A DNA stretch of 24,167 bases, from NCBI GenBank assembly GCA_964384965.1, contig CAYLLR010000005.1, positions 1 through 24,167 of the forward strand, written 5' to 3'. Below, piece after piece: positions 1 through 6,693 of this stretch. A program made the position numbers and the translations under genes. Every line of letters begins with the position of its first letter. Positions within the stretch are counted from its first letter, which is position 1. A model generated the notes under the pieces. That model made no database searches. It saw only the letters and a program-made list of their open reading frames with translations, and was not told the origin of the DNA. Source of the stretch: GW2011-AR1 sp964384965. Lineage in GTDB: Archaea > Nanobdellota > Nanobdellia > Pacearchaeales > GW2011-AR1.

Positions 1-902
1 TCCTCCCCAGATTTATTTTCCAGAGTTTGAATATCCTCATCTTCTAAATTTTCTTCTTTTATTGTGTTCTCATTCTTTTCTACCGTTTCCTTTTCTTTAA
101 GTTTTTTTTCTTCATCCTTTTCTTCATCTGAATTCAATTTTTTCAATGTAAGAGCATTTCTTTCAGCATCTTGAATCATAAAAGGGAGAGTTTCAGGACT
201 AAAGTATTCTATCTTGATTGCGAAAGCGAGAGATTTATTGAATTCGGAAACAAGTAAATTCAAAGTTCCTTCAGGATCAATAACAATTTCATAATATATT
301 TTATCCTCTTTAGAATCGTATGCCGAAAGAGGTTTAAATCCAATTGTGAAGGGCATAATCCCTAATTTTGAAAGCATTGCAGCAGCTTCTTTACTTATTT
401 GATTTCCTGCTTTCACTATCACTTTTGGTTCTTTAATTTCAATTTTCCCTCCTTGGATTTTAATTTGAATTCCTAATGCGCCCAGTTCTGAAATTGCAGG
501 TCCGGGAACTAAATCCGTCGGTCCAGCAGGAATTTCAAGGTCCTTCTGAGCGATTTGTCCTGGCTTTGCTTTGGCAGGACTTTTATTTTTTATCAATTCT
601 CCGGCAAGTTCATAAGAATCCATATCCGAAAAAAGAAGGGCAACTGGTTTAATCAAATAATTTTTTAATTCCTTCAACTTTTCTTTTTTTGTTTCATCAA
701 GTGCTCTCAAAAATAAATTTTTTTTGGGAACTTTGACAATTGCCTTTCCTCTCAATTTTTTCCCAATTTGCTGAAATTGCGAACCTGGAATATTTGAGAT
801 GTCTGAAATCAAGATGGTTCTTTTTGTCTCAATTAAATTTGCAAGTTCATTGACTGCTTTAATTTTTCTTTCAGGTATTTTTTTTAATCTCTCTTTTCCC
901 AT
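1..902 (-). CDS. rpl10: Large ribosomal subunit protein uL10 (archaeal P0), C-terminus beyond left edge
   Basis: uL10/P0 binds 23S rRNA at the GTPase-associated centre and carries the L12/P1 stalk dimers that recruit translation factors. The reading frame starts at ATG 902-900 (MGKERLKKIPERK) and stays open to base 1, giving 300 codons, so the end and stop lie outside the window. Seen: the N-terminal rRNA-binding part with the stretch GSQFQQIGKKLRGKAIVKV near residue 45, the archaeal insert around IPAGPTDLVPGP near residue 130, then a Lys/Glu-rich acidic tail from about residue 260, as expected for the L12-binding region of P0. It follows uL1 with a single base between the uL1 stop and this ATG, the conserved archaeal L1-L10(-L12) order; L12 probably lies just outside the window. 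No Shine-Dalgarno is evident, so translation is probably coupled to uL1. High certainty. Confidence 0.95.
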   Translation of the reverse strand, partial: MGKERLKKIPERKIKAVNELANLIETKRTILISDISNIPGSQFQQIGKKLRGKAIVKVPKKNLFLRALDETKKEKLKELKNYLIKPVALLFSDMDSYELAGELIKNKSPAKAKPGQIAQKDLEIPAGPTDLVPGPAISELGALGIQIKIQGGKIEIKEPKVIVKAGNQISKEAAAMLSKLGIMPFTIGFKPLSAYDSKEDKIYYEIVIDPEGTLNLLVSEFNKSLAFAIKIEYFSPETLPFMIQDAERNALTLKKLNSDEEKDEEKKLKEKETVEKNENTIKEENLEDEDIQTLENKSGE

Positions 903-903
903 T

Positions 904-1551
904 TTATCTTAGTTTTATTTTATGAGGTTTAGTCATTGTAAATTTCAATTCAATATTTTTAATGTTGTCCTTCTCTCTTGGGAGAACTTTAATTAATTCT
1001 TGATAAACTGCAAGGATATTTTCTATGATTTCTTCATCACTCATTTTCTCTTTTCCTATTGCAAGTTTTACGCTTGATTCTTTTACTCTTATTTTTACAC
1101 TCACATCTACTTTTTCTTTTATTTCAGAAACAGATTTCTCGTCCGAATTAAGAAGGATTCCTAATTGGGGAGAGGGCATTTTTCCTGCAGGCCCCAAAGC
1201 CCGTCCAAAAGTGGTTGCAACTTTTGGCATAAGGGAACCTTGAGCAATGAAGAAATCATATTTTTTAACTAAATTCTTTAATTTTTTTTTATCAGAATAT
1301 TTTTTGAAAAGTTCGGGGGTGATTGTGTCAATAAATTCGCTTTTTGATTCAAAAAAAGCAGCAATTTTTTTCTTCTTTGTTTTATGGGGAACACTTACAA
1401 ATAAATTAATTGGATTTTTTTTTATAGAATACTTTTGCAAATTTATGATTAAGTCTACGGTCTGATTGAACTTTCTCGGTTTATTTTTTCTCAATTCTAT
1501 CAATGCTGTTTTTAACTGGTCTTTAAGTTCCATGTTTTGTATCCTCTCCAT
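904..1551 (-). CDS. rpl1: Large ribosomal subunit protein uL1
   Basis: uL1 forms the mobile L1 stalk of the large subunit that moves deacylated tRNA out of the E site; in archaea it also commonly represses its own operon. The 215-residue product matches the usual archaeal length (about 210-220). Diagnostic segment near residues 105-135: SLMPKVATTFGRALGPAGKM, followed by PSPQLG. Two starts are possible: ATG at 1551, or the Met seven codons on (1533), which has a GGAGAGG stretch at 1549-1543 placed like a Shine-Dalgarno and would give 209 residues. I consider the second start quite plausible. Upstream lie a leader hairpin (1569-1592) and a TATA box (1676-1685), implying a leader of roughly 100 bases, unlike the apparently leaderless genes elsewhere here. 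That fits leader-based regulation, which is inference. Confidence 0.95.
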   Translation of the reverse strand: MERIQNMELKDQLKTALIELRKNKPRKFNQTVDLIINLQKYSIKKNPINLFVSVPHKTKKKKIAAFFESKSEFIDTITPELFKKYSDKKKLKNLVKKYDFFIAQGSLMPKVATTFGRALGPAGKMPSPQLGILLNSDEKSVSEIKEKVDVSVKIRVKESSVKLAIGKEKMSDEEIIENILAVYQELIKVLPREKDNIKNIELKFTMTKPHKIKLR

Positions 1552-1568
1552 TAAATGAAGGATTAATT

Positions 1569-1592
1569 CGAGGAAAAATTAGTTCTTCCTCG
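1569..1592 (-). promoter_or_regulatory. Hairpin in the leader of the L1-L10 operon
   Basis: On the minus strand CGAGGAA pairs with TTCCTCG (7 perfect base pairs, 10-base loop) 18 bases before the first ATG of uL1. It lies inside the predicted leader transcript. Ribosomal protein L1 of archaea is known to repress its own mRNA through a structured site; whether this hairpin is that site is not shown. The poly-pyrimidine nature of the plus strand means a chance hairpin is possible. Confidence 0.4.
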
Positions 1593-1675
1593 TCCTCCTA
1601 CAGTATGCATCCAATTATCCACAGAAGAGGGGATCGGATGATGTAGTTATGCGGACGAAGATTGAAGAAAAAAAG

Positions 1676-1685
1676 GGTTTATAAG
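1676..1685 (-). promoter_or_regulatory. TATA box for the uL1-uL10 operon
   Basis: Minus strand reads CTTATAAACC. Transcription would begin about 25 bases on, near 1655, leaving a leader of about 100 bases before the uL1 start. It is the only strong A/T box between uL1 and the RNase P RNA gene on this strand. Confidence 0.55.
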
Positions 1686-1739
1686 TTTTGAGGTTTTGTA
1701 AATAGCCTCCAAATTCAAATTATTTTAATAACCAAAACC

Positions 1740-1748
1740 CTTAAATAT
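1740..1748 (+). promoter_or_regulatory. TATA box for the RNase P RNA gene
   Basis: CTTAAATAT lies about 25 bases before base 1769, where helix P1 of the RNase P RNA begins. Spacing is exactly that expected for archaeal TBP/TFB promoters. Confidence 0.6.
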
Positions 1749-1768
1749 CTTTAATCTTCAATTTCTTT

Positions 1769-2053
1769 GTAAGTCAGGTAGCTGATTTCGGAATCCTTGC
1801 ATTAGATTGCAAAGAAATAATTTTATGATTTCTGGATTCTGAGGAAGGTCCGCACACCCGTGATATTATCACGAAAAACCACCAGGGAAATCTTGGGCGT
1901 CGTGAGGCGTAGCACTGGTATAGAAACGATCCTATTGAGTTAGGCTGGAACGAGCATCTTGGTTGGTGCAAGGGAAACTCCCGCTAAGTTAAATATCAGC
2001 ACGTTTGGTCTGTCAAACAGCAAACGACAGAAAGTGGCCTATTCCTGACTTAC
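1769..2053 (+). ncRNA. rnpB: RNase P RNA (archaeal type A-like)
   Basis: Catalytic RNA that removes the 5' leader of pre-tRNAs. The ends form helix P1: GTAAGTCAGG (1769-1778) is perfectly complementary to CCTGACTTAC (2044-2053). The universally conserved core is visible: GAGGAAGGTCCGCAC at 1841-1855 (first conserved region, 5' strand of P4) and GACAGAAAGTGGCCTA near 2026-2041 (last conserved region, 3' strand of P4). In between is AGAAACGATC near 1922 and the loop-like GAACGAGC. The length of 285 bases is in the normal archaeal range. A TATA box lies 25 bases upstream and a T-rich terminator follows immediately. No overlapping protein gene is credible here. Very confident. Confidence 0.95.
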
Positions 2054-2066
2054 TTTTTAATTTTTT
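2054..2066 (+). terminator. T-rich terminator after RNase P RNA
   Basis: TTTTTAATTTTTT directly follows the closing strand of helix P1. Archaeal RNA polymerase terminates on such U-runs without needing a hairpin. Confidence 0.6.
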
Positions 2067-2137
2067 GACTACCAAAAATTGAAGCAAATTTTTAATCTTA
2101 TTAATTATGAGGATTTATATTTTGAAAAATAAAATGG

Positions 2138-2318
2138 AATTGTGGGAAATCCGTGTCGTGAATAAATCAATTACCAATTCTCTTTTGATTTTTAAGTTAA
2201 ACTCAAAAAGATTAATTTGAATTGGGCTGTTTGAGGGGGAATGTTGGGAGTCGGTTTCGTGAACAAGTTCCTCACGATATTTTCTGTAAACAGAAAACAT
2301 AAACCTTTCAGGTTCGAC
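2138..2318. other. Structured intergenic stretch between RNase P RNA and tRNA-Phe, possible ncRNA
   Basis: No convincing protein gene lies here, yet the bases can form several hairpins: CCAATTC near 2172 with GAATTGG near 2218; TCGTGA (2257-2262) with TCACGA (2272-2277); TTTTCTG (2280-2286) with CAGAAAA (2291-2297); AACCT (2302-2306) with AGGTT (2310-2314). A closing pair GTCG (2250-2253) with CGAC (2315-2318) could enclose the last three. There is also a degenerate direct repeat, TGTGGGAAATCCGTGTCGTGAA at 2141 and TGTTGGGAGTCGGTTTCGTGAA at 2242. The strand is undecided: it could be a separate plus-strand RNA or a trailer of the tRNA-Phe transcript on the minus strand. I could not match it to SRP RNA, 5S rRNA or a clear C/D or H/ACA guide. 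Confidence 0.35.
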
Positions 2319-2329
2319 GAATTGACAAA

Positions 2330-2401
2330 TGGGAATGCGGGGAGTCGAACCCCGGACACCATGATCTTCAGTCATGTGCTCTCCCGCTGAGCTACATTCC
2401 C
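2330..2401 (-). tRNA. tRNA-Phe (GAA)
   Basis: Complete cloverleaf on the minus strand: acceptor GGGAATG pairs with CATTCCC, D arm GCTC-AGCGGGA-GAGC, anticodon arm CATGA-CTGAAGA-TCATG with anticodon GAA, five-base variable loop, T arm CGGGG-TTCGACT-CCCCG, discriminator A at 2330. The 3' CCA is not encoded and must be added post-transcriptionally. No intron. Confidence 0.97.
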
Positions 2402-2514
2402 TTTTTATTTGAAGAAAGTGCAACAAAATCCAAAAGATTTTATCTATCTATCTCCCACAATATAAACACATCTGTCTCTTTTTTAAAGTTTGTCAAATTC
2501 AAATTATCAGAACT

Positions 2515-2523
2515 TTTATAAAT
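2515..2523 (+). promoter_or_regulatory. TATA box for the membrane/pilin-like gene pair
   Basis: TTTATAAAT sits about 32 bases before the ATG at 2551, giving at most a very short leader. Confidence 0.5.
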
Positions 2524-2550
2524 AAACAATTCTTATCAACTTCAAGAAAG

Positions 2551-2835
2551 ATGGTGAAAAGAAAAAGTTCCAAAAAGGCATTTGAAGAAATTCCCTTCGG
2601 GCTAATTTCATATACTATAGGAATTATTGCATTGGTAGAGGCCTTTCTTTCGCCGTTTGTAGGAATAATCTTATCAATAATTGGGATAGTTTTTTCTAAC
2701 AAAGAAAATTCACCAATTTCAAGTAGGGGAAAAAGGTTGGGTACAATTGCATTGGTCGTTGGGTTAATTTTGTTGATTGTAACAATTTTTGTTGCTTATA
2801 ACACTTCTTCAATATTTGGAGTTCCAGCAAGATGA
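2551..2835 (+). CDS. Small two-helix membrane protein, DUF4190-like
   Basis: The 94-residue product begins with a basic stretch (MVKRKSSKK) followed by hydrophobic segments at about residues 17-46 and a second at 66-85, separated by a short polar loop with SSRGKRLG. This small Gly-rich arrangement, with GIILSIIGIVFS and TIALVVGLILL, resembles the DUF4190 type of membrane domain, an unassigned family widespread in prokaryotes; that match is by eye. Its stop overlaps the start of the next gene (ATGA at 2832-2835), so the two are translationally coupled and probably act together at the membrane. Function unknown. Confidence 0.75.
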   Translation: MVKRKSSKKAFEEIPFGLISYTIGIIALVEAFLSPFVGIILSIIGIVFSNKENSPISSRGKRLGTIALVVGLILLIVTIFVAYNTSSIFGVPAR

Positions 2836-3389
2836 GTATGAAGAATTCAAAAGGTGCATTGGAAATGAGTGTGGGAACAATTGTTACAATTGTTTTATTA
2901 ATGAGTGTTTTGGTTTTAGGATTGTTTTTTGTTCAAAAAATATTTAGTTCGGGGTCCAATGCAATTGATTCTATCGATAGCCAAGTTCAAAATCAAATCA
3001 ATCAACTTTTTTCGAAAGGGAATTCGGAGATTGCAATTTATCCTAATTCGAGGGAGATTACCTTAAAAAAAGGGGACACGCCTCCTAAGGGGTTTGCATT
3101 TTCAGTTTATAACAATAATAATGAAGCCAGTTCTTCTTTTAAATATACTATCAAAGCAGATAGTATTGAAGGTTGTGGAAGCACAATGACTAAACAAATT
3201 GCAGAGAGTTATGTTCTTGGAAAAACTGGAAGTTTTAAGTTAGGACCTTCGAAAGCTATGGATAGCGCCCGTTTGGTAAGGTTTAATGTTCCAGAAAGTG
3301 CCCCCTCGTGCACAATTTTTTACAATGTAAATGTGGAAAGAAATGGGGGCTTTTACTCCGACTCACAGATTCTAGTAACAATAATATAA
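2832..3389 (+). CDS. Pilin-like exported protein with class III signal peptide
   Basis: The 185-residue product has a short basic leader ending in KG (residues 7-8) followed at once by a long hydrophobic helix, ALEMSVGTIVTIVLLMSVLV and a few more residues, about residues 9-37. That is the layout of archaeal type IV pilins and archaellins, where a prepilin peptidase cuts after the Gly and the helix builds the filament core. The remaining domain is polar and probably beta-rich, with two Cys (in EGCGS and PSCTI) that could form a disulfide. The Met at residue 3 is an alternative start. The gene overlaps the upstream membrane protein by 4 bases. No pilus assembly ATPase or prepilin peptidase is in the window, so whether it polymerises or is simply membrane-anchored is open. 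Confidence 0.75.
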   Translation: MSMKNSKGALEMSVGTIVTIVLLMSVLVLGLFFVQKIFSSGSNAIDSIDSQVQNQINQLFSKGNSEIAIYPNSREITLKKGDTPPKGFAFSVYNNNNEASSSFKYTIKADSIEGCGSTMTKQIAESYVLGKTGSFKLGPSKAMDSARLVRFNVPESAPSCTIFYNVNVERNGGFYSDSQILVTII

Positions 3390-3400
3390 ATTCAATTAAT

Positions 3401-3410
3401 TTTTTAAATT
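3401..3410 (+). promoter_or_regulatory. TATA box for cysS
   Basis: TTTTTAAATT is centred about 24 bases before the cysS ATG at 3430, consistent with a leaderless transcript. Confidence 0.5.
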
Positions 3411-3429
3411 AAGTTTTCTTTCAATCCCA

Positions 3430-4761
3430 ATGTCTCTAAAAATTTATAGTACGTTATCAAGAAAAAAGGAAGAGTTTGTTCCAATCAAAAAAGGAAGAGT
3501 TAATATGTTTGTCTGCGGACCGACTGTTTATGATTTTGCACATTTAGGACATGCGAAAACTTATATTCAATTTGATATGGTTGCAAAATATCTAAGATTC
3601 AAGGGATATGAAGTTTTTTATTTACAAAATATAACCGATATAGACGATAAAATAATAAAAAAAGCAAATGATAAAGAAATTTTTTGGAAGGAATTGGTAA
3701 AAAACTATAAGAAAGATTATCTCAAAGATATGGAACGTCTCGGAGTAGACTCGGTAAACAAATATGCAAATGCAATGGATTATATAAAAGAAATAATCTC
3801 TCAAGTTCAAAGATTAGTGGATAAAGGATTTGCTTACAAAACTTCCGATGGATATTATTTTGATTTAACTAAAGATAAGGATTATGGAAAATTAGCAAAA
3901 AGGAAGATGTTGAAGGAGGGGGATGCGGTTTCAAGAATCGACGGGGGAACTGAAAAAAGGAACGAGGGGGATTTCTCTTTGTGGAAATTCAAAAAGGAAA
4001 ATGAACCTTTCTGGAAAACTGAAATTGGAGACGGAAGACCTGGATGGCACATAGAAGATACTGCGATAACAGAAAAAGAATTTGGACCTCAATACGATAT
4101 TCATGGGGGAGGTCTCGATTTAATCTTTCCACATCACGAGGCAGAAATTGCGCAAATGGAATCTATTTCCGGAAAAAAACCCCTTGTAAAATATTGGATG
4201 CATACAGGTTTTTTAAATATACATAAAGAAAAAATGTCAAAATCGAAGGGAAATTTTTCAACAATAAAAGATTTCTTAAAATTTTATTCTTCAGAAGAAT
4301 TAAGGTATCTTTTCTTTTTAACAAGTTATAGAAAGCCGATAGATTTTTCTGACAAATCTTTAGAAAATGCAAAGAATTCTTTTGAAAGGTTAAAAAATCT
4401 TTGTGAAAATTTAGAAGACGATAAGAAAATTAATAAAAAATACTTAGAAGAATTCGAAAAAGCAATGGATGATGATTTTAATACCCCCAATGCACTTCAG
4501 GTTTTATGGAAATTAGTGAGGGATGAGGGCGCCGAGGGGAAATTTCGAACAATAAGGGAGATGGATAAGATTTTTGGACTAAATTTATTAAAAAAAGAAA
4601 AATTAAAAATTCCAAAAAAAGTAAAAGATTTGTTGAAGGAAAGAGAAAAAGCCCGCAGGGATAAGAATTTTAAATTAAGTGATCAAATTAGAGAAGAAAT
4701 AAAAGATAGAGGGTTTCAAGTATTGGATGGAAAAAATGGCCAAGAGATTAGAAATATTTAA
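3430..4761 (+). CDS. cysS: Cysteine--tRNA ligase (class I)
   Basis: Charges tRNA-Cys with cysteine in the cytoplasm. The 443-residue product is near the family's usual length (about 460). Seen: FVCGPTVYDFAHLGHAK at residues 27-43 with the HIGH-equivalent HLGH (38-41), GWHIED at 205-210, the DIHGGGLDLIFPHHEAEI block at 223-240, and KMSKSKGNF at 268-276. The known E. coli zinc ligands are C28, C209, H234 and E238; here C29, H235 and E239 are kept, but the second cysteine is replaced by Asp (D210 in WHIED). Zinc binding may therefore be altered. The helical anticodon-binding C-terminal part is short and Lys-rich. The start has a TATA box 24 bases upstream. The following rbcL promoter overlaps its last codons. 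Confidence 0.96.
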   Translation: MSLKIYSTLSRKKEEFVPIKKGRVNMFVCGPTVYDFAHLGHAKTYIQFDMVAKYLRFKGYEVFYLQNITDIDDKIIKKANDKEIFWKELVKNYKKDYLKDMERLGVDSVNKYANAMDYIKEIISQVQRLVDKGFAYKTSDGYYFDLTKDKDYGKLAKRKMLKEGDAVSRIDGGTEKRNEGDFSLWKFKKENEPFWKTEIGDGRPGWHIEDTAITEKEFGPQYDIHGGGLDLIFPHHEAEIAQMESISGKKPLVKYWMHTGFLNIHKEKMSKSKGNFSTIKDFLKFYSSEELRYLFFLTSYRKPIDFSDKSLENAKNSFERLKNLCENLEDDKKINKKYLEEFEKAMDDDFNTPNALQVLWKLVRDEGAEGKFRTIREMDKIFGLNLLKKEKLKIPKKVKDLLKEREKARRDKNFKLSDQIREEIKDRGFQVLDGKNGQEIRNI

Positions 4762-4763
4762 AT
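4754..4763 (+). promoter_or_regulatory. TATA box for the RuBisCO gene, overlapping the cysS stop
   Basis: ATATTTAAAT spans the last cysS codons and stop. Transcription would start near 4783, leaving a leader of about 13 bases that contains a Shine-Dalgarno. Confidence 0.55.
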
Positions 4764-4785
4764 AAGAGTTTTTCCTGATAGCTAA

Positions 4786-4792
4786 GAGGTGA
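4786..4792 (+). promoter_or_regulatory. Shine-Dalgarno of the RuBisCO gene
   Basis: GAGGTGA is a perfect complement to the archaeal 16S 3' end and lies three bases before ATG 4796. It is one of few clear Shine-Dalgarno sites in the window, suggesting this gene is translated differently from the leaderless majority, perhaps more strongly. Confidence 0.65.
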
Positions 4793-4795
4793 AAA

Positions 4796-6073
4796 ATGAC
4801 AAAGATACATTATGATAGTTTTATTGATTTAAAATACAAACCAAAAAATACTGATGTTATTTGTCAATTTAAAATCACGCCGGCTAAAGGATACACTTTT
4901 AGAGAGGTTGTTTCAATAACTGCAGGAGAAAGTTCAATTGGAACCTGGACAGATATAAAAACAGTAAATAAAAAAACTCAAAAAAAGATAACTCCCAAAG
5001 TTTATCATTTGGATAGCAAAAATCTGAGATGTAGAATAGCTTATCCCCTCGATTTATTTGAAAATGGAAATCTTCCAGAGATTCTCTCTTCGGTAGGAGG
5101 AAATATTTATGGAATGAAATCTGTCAAAGGTTTACTTTGGGAAGACATAAGGATTCCGAAGAAAATGCTTGAAGCATTTAAAGGTCCTAAGTTTGGAATA
5201 AAAGGAGTTAGGGATTATTTAAAAGTTTATGATCGTCCTCTAATCGGAACAATTGTAAAACCTAAAGTGGGATTAAATGAAAAGGAACATGCAAAAGTTG
5301 CGTATGATTCCTGGATCGGAGGGTGTGACGTTGTCAAAGACGATGAAAATTTAACAAGCCAATCCTTTAATAATTTTTATAAGAGGGTTACTGAAACATT
5401 AAAACTTTTAAGAAAAGCAGAAAAAGAGACTGGAGAAAAGAAATTATATCTTGCGAATTGCACGGCTCCCGTAGATGAGATGATTAAAAGAATTAAATGG
5501 GTTGAAAAAAGTAAAGGAAATTATGTTATGTTGGATATTATAACTCTTGGATGGTCTGCTTTGCAAAAAGCAAGAGGGGTGGTGAAGCTTCCTATTCATG
5601 CCCACAGAGCAGGACATGCGATGTTTGATAGAATTCCCTATCATGGAATGAAGATGGAGGTAATTGCTAAATTAGCAAGGATGGTGGGGGTTGATACTCT
5701 TCATATTGGTACTGCATATGGAAAGATGGTTGGTGGAAAAGATGAAGTTTTACAAATCGAGGATGAAATCGAAAATGAATTTACAAAACAAACTAAGGAA
5801 AATCTAACTCAGAGATGGTTTGGTGTAAAACCTGTTTTAGGAGTTGCATCGGGAGGAGTTCATCCCGGACTTGTGGACAAAATTATCAAATTTATGGGAA
5901 ATGATGTTTTGATTCAAGCAGGGGGAGGAATTCATGGTCATCCGGACGGGACGGTTGCAGGGGCAAGAGCGATGAGGCAGGCGGTTGATGCCACTTTGAA
6001 AAAAATTCCTCTTAAAGAATATGCTAAGACCCACGAAGAATTGAGAAAAGCTTTAGAAAAGTGGGATGATTAA
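4796..6073 (+). CDS. rbcL: Ribulose-1,5-bisphosphate carboxylase, archaeal form III-like
   Basis: Adds CO2 to ribulose-1,5-bisphosphate giving two 3-phosphoglycerates. In archaea with form III enzymes it normally acts in the AMP pathway: AMP phosphorylase, then ribose-1,5-bisphosphate isomerase, then RuBisCO. The 425-residue product has every active-site residue I can place (spinach number in brackets): E45 (60) and T50 (65) in AGESSIGTWT, N103 (123), K155 (175) and K157 (177) in GTIVKPKVGL, carbamylated K181 (201) with D183 (203) and E184 (204) in VVKDDEN, H270/R271 (294/295), H303 (327), loop-6 K310 (334) in AYGKM, S352 (379) in ASGGVHPG, and the phosphate-binding GGG at 376-378. It should be catalytically competent, not a RuBisCO-like protein. 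The length fits form III better than the longer form II/III. The partner pathway genes are not in this window; a HIT and a Nudix hydrolase follow. Confidence 0.96.
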   Translation: MTKIHYDSFIDLKYKPKNTDVICQFKITPAKGYTFREVVSITAGESSIGTWTDIKTVNKKTQKKITPKVYHLDSKNLRCRIAYPLDLFENGNLPEILSSVGGNIYGMKSVKGLLWEDIRIPKKMLEAFKGPKFGIKGVRDYLKVYDRPLIGTIVKPKVGLNEKEHAKVAYDSWIGGCDVVKDDENLTSQSFNNFYKRVTETLKLLRKAEKETGEKKLYLANCTAPVDEMIKRIKWVEKSKGNYVMLDIITLGWSALQKARGVVKLPIHAHRAGHAMFDRIPYHGMKMEVIAKLARMVGVDTLHIGTAYGKMVGGKDEVLQIEDEIENEFTKQTKENLTQRWFGVKPVLGVASGGVHPGLVDKIIKFMGNDVLIQAGGGIHGHPDGTVAGARAMRQAVDATLKKIPLKEYAKTHEELRKALEKWDD

Positions 6074-6170
6074 TAAGAGGATAACTTTGACGGGGAGTGA
6101 TAATCTTTAAAATTTTTGTTTAGTTTTTGTATTCCTTAAATTTTTTTAAAATGAACCACCTTTAATAAAA

Positions 6171-6180
6171 ATTTTTAAAC
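6171..6180 (+). promoter_or_regulatory. TATA box for the HIT hydrolase gene
   Basis: ATTTTTAAAC is centred about 25 bases before ATG 6201, so this gene has its own promoter and is probably leaderless. Confidence 0.5.
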
Positions 6181-6200
6181 TCATTTTTCCCTTATTCCTT

Positions 6201-6629
6201 ATGATTTATCAAAAGTTTTTAGATAAAATAAGAAAAAATAAAATTTGCCCATTTTATAAATTTGATAAAAAATTTATAATTTTGGAGAATAAATATGCTT
6301 TTATGACTCCTGCGAGAGCTCCTTACGTTAAAGACCATTCTTTGATTTTGCCAAAAAGACACGTCTTTGTTCTTGAGAAATTAAAAGAGAAAGAAAAAAA
6401 AGCAATTTTTGATTTAATTATGCGTGGAATAAAAATTTTAGAAAAGAAATACCCGGCGGTTCAGGTTGAGTATAAAGAGGGCGATTTAGTTTCTGCAAGA
6501 AAATCAATTCCTCACCTCCATTTTCACTTGATTCCCCGAAGAAAGAAAAATAAGGAAACGAAAGATAAAAGAATTTTTTTAACTAAAAAAGAACTACTTC
6601 TCGAGGTTGAGAGAATTAAAAAATTTTAG
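6201..6629 (+). CDS. HIT family nucleotide hydrolase/transferase
   Basis: Histidine-triad proteins split phosphoanhydride or phosphoramidate bonds of nucleotides, releasing a nucleoside monophosphate through a covalent histidine intermediate. The 142-residue product has the signature H105-x-H107-x-H109 in IPHLHFHLIPRR, the preceding strand region PARAPYVKDHSLILPKRHV (residues 37-55) and the usual helix between. The N-terminal CPFYKF resembles the start of other HIT proteins but lacks the second zinc cysteine. Downstream of RuBisCO with an own promoter, it could supply AMP to the salvage pathway from ADP, NAD-like or dinucleoside polyphosphate substrates; this is inference and the substrate is not readable from the sequence. 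Confidence 0.9.
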   Translation: MIYQKFLDKIRKNKICPFYKFDKKFIILENKYAFMTPARAPYVKDHSLILPKRHVFVLEKLKEKEKKAIFDLIMRGIKILEKKYPAVQVEYKEGDLVSARKSIPHLHFHLIPRRKKNKETKDKRIFLTKKELLLEVERIKKF

Positions 6630-6693
6630 TTAAAAAACTTTTAGAATTATTAATTTATGAAAAATATAAAAAGAGATTTAGATTAATTGGATT

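Noticed and set aside
1025..1465. Two 72-codon plus-strand open frames
   Set aside because: They are antisense shadows of uL1, whose family identity is certain.
1774..1971. 65-codon minus-strand ORF
   Set aside because: Lies wholly inside the RNase P RNA gene.
2107..2220. 37-codon plus-strand ORF starting MRIYILKNKMELWEIRV
   Set aside because: No ribosome site or suitably placed TATA box, and the region is better described as structured DNA; kept only as part of the possible ncRNA stretch.
2138..2318. SRP (7S) RNA or 5S rRNA
   Set aside because: The conserved SRP domain IV core and 5S motifs are absent; structure alone does not identify it.
2115..2426. 103-codon minus-strand open frame
   Set aside because: It runs through the whole tRNA-Phe gene; its N-terminal third is translated tRNA. 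Not credible.
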